Assembly: GCA_031270325.1 (NCBI GenBank)
Contig: JAISXW010000010.1
Span: 1-62,848 of the forward strand
Reading direction: 5' to 3'
Length of the DNA: 62,848 nt
From: Streptococcaceae bacterium
GTDB taxonomy: Bacteria; Bacillota; Bacilli; Lactobacillales; Streptococcaceae
The notes beneath the pieces were generated by a model. That model did no database searches. It was not told the origin of the DNA and worked only from the letters and a program-made list of their open reading frames with translations. Below, piece after piece: positions 62,132 to 62,848 of this stretch (positions are counted from its first letter, which is position 1; every line of letters starts with the position of its first letter). Position numbers and translations under genes: made by a program.

Positions 62132-62605
62132 CTATTTGTTTTGTGGAACAGAAATTGACTTTGGAAGTTCCTTTTTTTCTCCATCATTTTTAGTTTCATT
62201 TCTTCGTTCCATTAATTTTTCTCTCTTTTCTTTTAATGCTTGTTCTTTCATTTTCTTTTGTTCGTCAGTAAGAAGAGATTCAATTTTGTCATTTTTTTCC
62301 TTATTTAAATCATTAAGCTTTGCTTTTAAATCATTTGATTGATTTTCAAATGCAGTAAGAATTTCAGCAACAGATTTTTGTTGCTTTTCTGTTAGATTAT
62401 AATCTTTCGTATAGCGTTGAACTTGCATTTCTATACGTTTTTTCGTCCTGTCCACATCTGTCGCAGGTTTAATCTCATCAGTTTTATTTGCTGTTGCTGC
62501 AGTTTTACTATCAACCTTTACTGCCTTAGGTTGAGCAATAATGGAATATGAAATTCCCATTGTTAGTGCAATTATTATAGCACTTGTTAAAATACTTTTT
62601 AACAT
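62132..62605 (-). CDS. secreted charged helical protein (Spy/CpxP-like)
   Basis: 157 residues from the ATG at 62605; an upstream start would include the promoter. The signal peptide is LKSILTSAIIIALTMGISYS with cleavage near IIAQ. The mature part is helical and highly charged, with YNLTEKQQKSVAEILTAFEN and LLTDEQKKMKEQALKEKREK, a layout like Spy/CpxP or LTxxQ-repeat periplasmic proteins (the LTxxQ appears as LTEKQ and LTDEQ). Function unproven. The promoter is of Bacteroidetes type. Confidence 0.7.
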   Translation of the reverse strand: MLKSILTSAIIIALTMGISYSIIAQPKAVKVDSKTAATANKTDEIKPATDVDRTKKRIEMQVQRYTKDYNLTEKQQKSVAEILTAFENQSNDLKAKLNDLNKEKNDKIESLLTDEQKKMKEQALKEKREKLMERRNETKNDGEKKELPKSISVPQNK

Positions 62606-62636
62606 AAAAATCCTATATTTTTTATTATTTAATTTG

Positions 62637-62644
62637 CAAAGATA
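62637..62644 (-). promoter_or_regulatory. Bacteroidetes-type -7 promoter box
   Basis: GTTGTATCTTTGCAAA on the minus strand contains TATCTTTG, the typical TAnnTTTG box, 31 bases before the ATG. From 62645 to the end nothing else is recognised. Confidence 0.75.
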
Positions 62645-62848
62645 CAACTTTTTTTATTAATCATTATTATTTATTGTTTAATAAATGGCATAGATTTAAT
62701 TTCATTTTCTATTTGGAATACCACTCAATATAGATTCGATGTTAGACTACTTGTATTAAAAAGAATATTTCCTTCTAACTGATTTGCATTTATTGTATAT
62801 TAAATTCAAAATTACCTCATTATCATACAAATTTATCTCTAACGGCTC

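Overview
The window is mostly one stretch of a low-GC Gram-positive chromosome of the Lactococcus/Streptococcaceae type (about bases 1-58,420). The evidence is strong GGAGG ribosome sites, a CodY repressor with a perfect CodY box, an SMK-type SAM riboswitch before metK, the ireB-ruvX-DUF1292 set, gatCAB behind aspS, an AckA/YtxK-like pair, an H2O-forming NADH oxidase, and nisin-type lantibiotic genes. The last 4.4 kb looks foreign. Bases 58,430-59,260 are a very AT-rich segment with two attC-like sites around an acetyltransferase cassette. From about 59,800 on, genes have Bacteroidetes-type promoters (TAnnTTTG) and no Shine-Dalgarno sites. The right end is therefore either acquired DNA or, more likely, a chimeric join in a metagenome assembly.

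Layout. 0.4-8.4 kb: an Rgg-like regulator, nox, fakA-asp23, rpmB, a DUF1129 membrane protein and a small ABC exporter. 8.5-18.2 kb: polA, a HIRAN protein, then an island with a decayed nisin locus. It holds two nisin-like precursor genes, an intact nisRK sensor pair, an intact nisFEG immunity transporter and a fused nisB'-nisP' scar, but no nisT, nisC, nisI or complete nisB. Three promoters in it keep NisR-type boxes. An 80-bp direct repeat flanks it. 18.2-25.9 kb: a T-box-controlled aspS-gatCAB set, codY, and an HTH-aminotransferase fusion. 26-29.7 kb: DUF1292, ruvX, ireB, an aldo/keto reductase and an MFS exporter. 29.8-31.4 kb: a secreted DUF6273-type protein behind what looks like a phase-variable attenuator, made of a leader peptide ORF containing a 14-copy pentanucleotide repeat followed by an intrinsic terminator.

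32.6-44.9 kb: frr-pyrH, ackA and a YtxK-like methyltransferase, a GNAT, murC, a charged protein of unknown function, rny, metK, a short birA and a DUF3272 protein. 45-53.3 kb: an oligopeptide-type ABC transporter and an SsuABC/TauABC-like transporter. 53.5-58.4 kb: a two-domain VOC dioxygenase-like protein, a flavin reductase-like protein, rlmA, a HepT-like protein and cutC.

Non-coding sequence is unusually structured. A dispersed palindromic repeat of roughly 150-250 bp occurs in several intergenic regions. Three unrelated arrays share a period of about 21 bp. Five genes (DUF1129, polA, the YtxK-like methyltransferase, birA, DUF3272) have an extended -10 box ending only 6-8 bases before the start codon, which predicts leaderless mRNAs.

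All calls come from reading the sequence; no database search was run.
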